64,000 nucleotides of DNA from Effrenium voratum. Taxonomy: Eukaryota; Sar; Dinophyceae; Suessiales; Symbiodiniaceae. The notes under the pieces are model-generated. The model worked only from the letters and a program-made list of their open reading frames with translations, did not search any database and had not been told where the DNA came from. Below are positions 61,301 to 64,000 of the stretch, in pieces. Numbering within the stretch: position 1 is the stretch's first letter; each line of letters opens with the position of its first letter. Made by a program: the position numbers and the translations under genes. The stretch is taken from positions 232,001-296,000 of the forward strand of contig CAUJNA010002146.1 of the NCBI GenBank assembly GCA_963377175.1, read 5' to 3'.

Positions 61301-63966
61301 TCTTGACCTCCTTCAACGGGCTTGGTGTCAATGAGACTTGGACCGCGCGCGCACTCTGGCGCTCCATGGCGCAAAAACGCGGCTCGAACGACGTTCCTCG
61401 TTGGAGAGGAGCCCTTCCAAGTCGTTGCACCGCGCGTAGAGCATCACAAAAGCCTCCACCTTTTGGAGGCCGACATGGGGGCGGGTCCAAATATGTCTAA
61501 GACCGTGGTAAACAGGAAGTTTGGGCTTGTTGGCCATTCGGCTTGGGAAGCGTGCTGTGGTGAGTTACAATCAGTTAGCATAGCCAACCCATAGATTCAG
61601 CTTCCACACAGTCCGAGATCTTCAGGGAATAGGACTTAATCCGCTAGAACTACTCTAACTACTTCTTACTACATAGTTGAAACAACCTCCTTCGGGCTTG
61701 TGCAAACACCACTGATTCGCCAAAATTTAAGTAACCAACCCTGCTTGGCAGTGTTTCCAGTTCCAACTGATCTAAAGGGACTCCGTGAGTTGGTGGTTGT
61801 GGGCTGTTTCGGGTGATGGGGGTATACGTCAGAGTTGGGGGATCTCCACCCCAAATGGTGGCTCTCGTTCTGGTGCTTCTTTACACCAACCTGCGCAGAA
61901 TACCCGCCATTTTAGAACAGGCTTGGTCGACATTCTGAGGTTCGGGTCTGTGTTTCATAGGGGTTGCAGTGCCCCTTTTGCACGATCAAAACGCCACCTA
62001 TGGTCATGGACCCCATAGAAAATTTAAGACCTTGGACTTCTCTTACGGGAACCACGACGCTCATTTGGACTGGCCGACTTGTTCCAGAGTCGAGAGCTGT
62101 CTTAGTTGTTGTTGCTACAAACCCGTCGGTCTTTGTGTCCAGATCTAAGCATGTAATTAACTATTTTGCCTCTCTTATTACCTGTTCGAAATCCGTTGTA
62201 TGTTGTTGTTTGATGGTTGACATGGTATGCTACTATATCACTATTGTCTGTTTTCCAAGCTTGTGTGTGTGTGTGTTTTGTTTTCGGCAACCCCACAAGT
62301 TGTATGGATGGCCATCCTGACCACAGTACCATAAAAAAACGCACCACACCTGTAAAGCCAGGAACTTGGGCGACACATTGATCTGGGTTCCTCGCGCGTG
62401 CGGAGTCCCGGATTTCCACGTCCATCTCCAGTGAAGAGGCAGGCAAGGCTTGCAACAGCCAACCTCGCGGGACAGTCAGCTTCCCTTCCAGTTGCTTTGA
62501 ATCGGTGGCCAATGCAACTTGCGCAACGGTTGCACTCCCTGGAAATGGCGATCCCTTTAAACCATCCCAAAAGTCAGCTTTCCCCTACGTGGATTGAATC
62601 GGGAAAGGGTTGAGGGGTGCTTTCCCCCCCCACACACCATGTTTGGATGTCGAAGAAGAAACCAACGGAAATCCATCATTTTGGGGGGACCTATTTTCAG
62701 ACACACCCATAGGAACACATTGCCAATCAAACACATGCTGGTTGGTCTGGGAACACAAAGAGAAGACACATGCCAATCCCATGCCAATCCCTTGTTGCTT
62801 TCCATTGGGGTGAATTCGAAAAACGAGACAATGGTTGCTCCCAGTGGATTCGGGCCCCAGAAGCGCCAAGTTGCTGGAGGCTTCCACCAAAACTGGCCAA
62901 CCTGTTTTTGTTTTGTTTTTTTTTGGGGGAGATGCGTTGCCCTGGCCCTTTTTGGCTGATGAACAGGTCCAAAGGACCAAATTTGTCCATGCTTGAAATG
63001 ACCCATGCTGAGAAATAACAAGGTTTTATCGAGACAGAGCACATCATTTGCAAAAAAAAACACAACGCAATCATCAGGAGTACAAAACAAGCAGGATTGC
63101 AACCAACCGCGGGGAGGATCAACACTTGTACCAAATTGCTAAAGTGGCGTTGAGGTTGCGGGCGGTGCGTGAATTGAATTCGGCCACTTGCATCCACTTG
63201 CGGTTCGAGTCGCCACAAGTAGCCGCAACTGGCCCGCTCAAAATCATGAACTTACACGCTCCCTGCAAAGGGAAACATGATGAACCCACTTCCAGTGGGG
63301 ACACCCCCAAACCAAATCAACCAGAGGTTTACACATCTGGGTCAACATCAAACTTGGCGAGCATTTTTCCCTTGGACTCTTCACGTCCCCAAGTCCATCT
63401 GAGAGGAGCGGGGACAATAGCAGCGCCTGTCCCCATGCTCCTTTGGCGGTGGGGGGAACGTCGCCTTTTGGACCAGTGTTGGCCCCGCGCTCCCGCGAAA
63501 ACTTACTCAGACACATGCTACTTCTCCCTTCTTAGGTGGACCCCAGGTCCCAACGTGTTGCTTGCACCGCCCCGCAAAATGATGGCTGTGTGTCAACGTC
63601 AATACCAAAGACCCGTATCATGCCAGACCCGTCAAGATTCTGGGTGTCATGAAATGTTTAGGTTCCCCATTCACCCAGTTCCAGTCGAAGGCCCGGGAAG
63701 ATCCTTTCTCCTCATGGGACCGGCAGGGCTCCGGGTTTCGGGTGTTCCCATTCCTTTTCGGCGGAGAGTTTCTTGGGGCTCCGGCTGCAGTGCTGGGGTG
63801 TGAGCACCAGGCGGTGCGCCACAGAACGCAGGACCTTGACTTTGAGGCTCCTCGGATGGGGAGAGGCCAGGCCCGACGAAGAGATGGTTTTTACGAACCG
63901 TTGAATAGGATTTACGGCCATGTTTTGCACAGTTGTAGGCACAAAGCAATAGACTCTCTTGAGAGC
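58330..63966 (-). CDS. Gene A: multi-exon unrecognised protein, 5' end outside window
   Basis: At least seven exon-like segments: 63966-63754, 63262-63126, 62517-62350, 61459-about 61350, 60285-60174, 59245-59181 and 58387-about 58330. The first has a textbook acceptor (ttctatctttcag|gct). The joins 60174/59245 and 59181/58387 are in phase, and 63754/63262 works with a GA donor. The joins around 62.4-61.4 kb are not settled. Protein pieces such as KWMQVAEFNSRTARNL, EGKLTVPRGWLLQALP and EAFVMLYARCNDLEGLL look like ordinary globular sequence, but I recognise no family. It lies upstream of gene B on the same strand, about 1 kb away. The 3' end is not located: after 58330 the frame stays open through a T-rich stretch to a stop at 58203, which is more likely intron or UTR. 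Confidence 0.5.
59181..59245 (-). CDS. Gene A exon
   Basis: Acceptor ctcttcag|c, GT donor AGTG|GTAGAT. It encodes CPRYLYQNNQRLLPEIGKPR and joins both neighbours in phase. Confidence 0.5.
60174..60285 (-). CDS. Gene A exon
   Basis: Acceptor gcccag|gt and donor GCCAG|GTCAGA, both near consensus. It encodes FDRVSDCKFTEASEVGVHV then RQEFGLYSLMHLTREEA. Confidence 0.58.
60615..60742. mobile_element. MITE-like element with CTGTGGATGGACGAAATCC termini (gene A intron)
   Basis: About 128 bp bounded by TTCTGTGGATGGACGAAATC and, inverted, GGATTTCGTCCATCCACAGT. The interior has CACCTAAGACACCCTGAAAT and no coding frame. Confidence 0.85.
61350..61459 (-). CDS. Gene A exon
   Basis: Acceptor caaaag|gtg. 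VEAFVMLYARCNDLEGLLSN and EERRSSRVFAPWSA have clearly higher third-position GC than the competing frame that stays open for 260 codons over this region. The donor is near 61347-61357. Confidence 0.48.
62350..62517 (-). CDS. Gene A exon
   Basis: Ends at a strong donor TTACAG|GTGTGG. The preferred frame reads EGKLTVPRGWLLQALPASSL and MDVEIRDSARARNPDQCV. A second open frame across the same bases cannot be ruled out, and phase with the neighbours is unresolved. Confidence 0.45.
63126..63262 (-). CDS. Gene A exon
   Basis: Acceptor tttgcag|gga, GT donor ACAA|GTGTTG. It encodes FMILSGPVAATCGDSNRKWM and QVAEFNSRTARNLNATLAI. The true acceptor could be 12 bp further in (gtaag|ttc). Function unknown. 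Confidence 0.5.
63754..63966 (-). CDS. Gene A exon (first visible)
   Basis: 71 codons between ttctatctttcag|gct and AAAAG|GAAT (GA donor, phase 0). It includes ALKRVYCFVPTTVQNM and VKTISSSGLASPHPRS, ending SPKKLSAEK. It is basic. The polypyrimidine tract before the acceptor is the best in the window. It needs an upstream exon beyond the right edge. Confidence 0.55.
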
Positions 63967-64000
63967 CTGAAAGATAGAATAAAGTAGCAACTATACCAAG

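Noticed and set aside
60708..61490. 260-codon minus-strand frame
   Set aside because: Overlaps a likely gene A exon in another frame and includes part of a MITE-like element; Arg-rich with poor third-position GC.

Overview
The window looks like nuclear DNA of a dinoflagellate (Symbiodiniaceae/Polarella-like). No intact long gene is visible in one piece. All credible coding signal is on the minus strand, as short GC3-rich exons (about 30-360 nt) separated by introns of 0.3 to about 4.7 kb. The exons join in phase only if 5' splice sites GC and GA are allowed beside GT, and most acceptors are AG|G. These are dinoflagellate traits, as are the one-way head-to-tail gene order and the repeat-filled introns. 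No rRNA, tRNA, CRISPR array, bacterial operon or plus-strand gene was found.

Layout, in transcription order (right to left). Gene A, 63966 to about 58330: at least seven exons of an unrecognised protein, 5' end outside the window. Gene B, 57166-39967: a complete 16-exon model for a 572-residue acid-sphingomyelinase-like calcineurin-fold phosphodiesterase with a signal peptide, one C-terminal transmembrane helix and a YxxM tail motif. Two catalytic motifs are altered (GNHE reads GNNE, GHTH reads GDHS). Gene C, about 38308-29091: the last seven exons (188 residues) of an unrecognised soluble-looking protein. Gene D, from 26758 (possibly 28072) leftwards: an EGF/laminin-EGF-type cysteine-rich protein made of tiny exons down to 7534. 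It is followed by more phase-compatible exons (6522 to 146) that either continue it or belong to the next gene, which runs off the left edge. Gaps between genes are about 1 kb.

Introns and gaps hold most of the sequence. They contain a 1-kb compound tetranucleotide array (1078-2066), a GTT array inside a decayed tandem repeat (21290-22446), a roughly 15-bp-period tandem repeat (9160-9372), AT and CA microsatellites, and several short dispersed families. One family (5211, 26577, 44808) lies 15-30 bp inside the 5' end of three different introns, always in gene-sense orientation. Another (80-105 bp, CTCACTTCCTGAGT termini) recurs in introns of genes B, C and D. Gene B exon 8 sits between two 81-bp inverted copies of a third sequence. 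These introner-like arrangements and the altered phosphodiesterase are the main points for a second look.

Limits: splice sites were placed by eye using frame, codon third-position GC and family resemblance. Allowing three donor dinucleotides makes phase-consistent joins easier to find by chance. Gene B is well supported by family motifs; genes A, C and the left part of D rest mainly on composition and phase.
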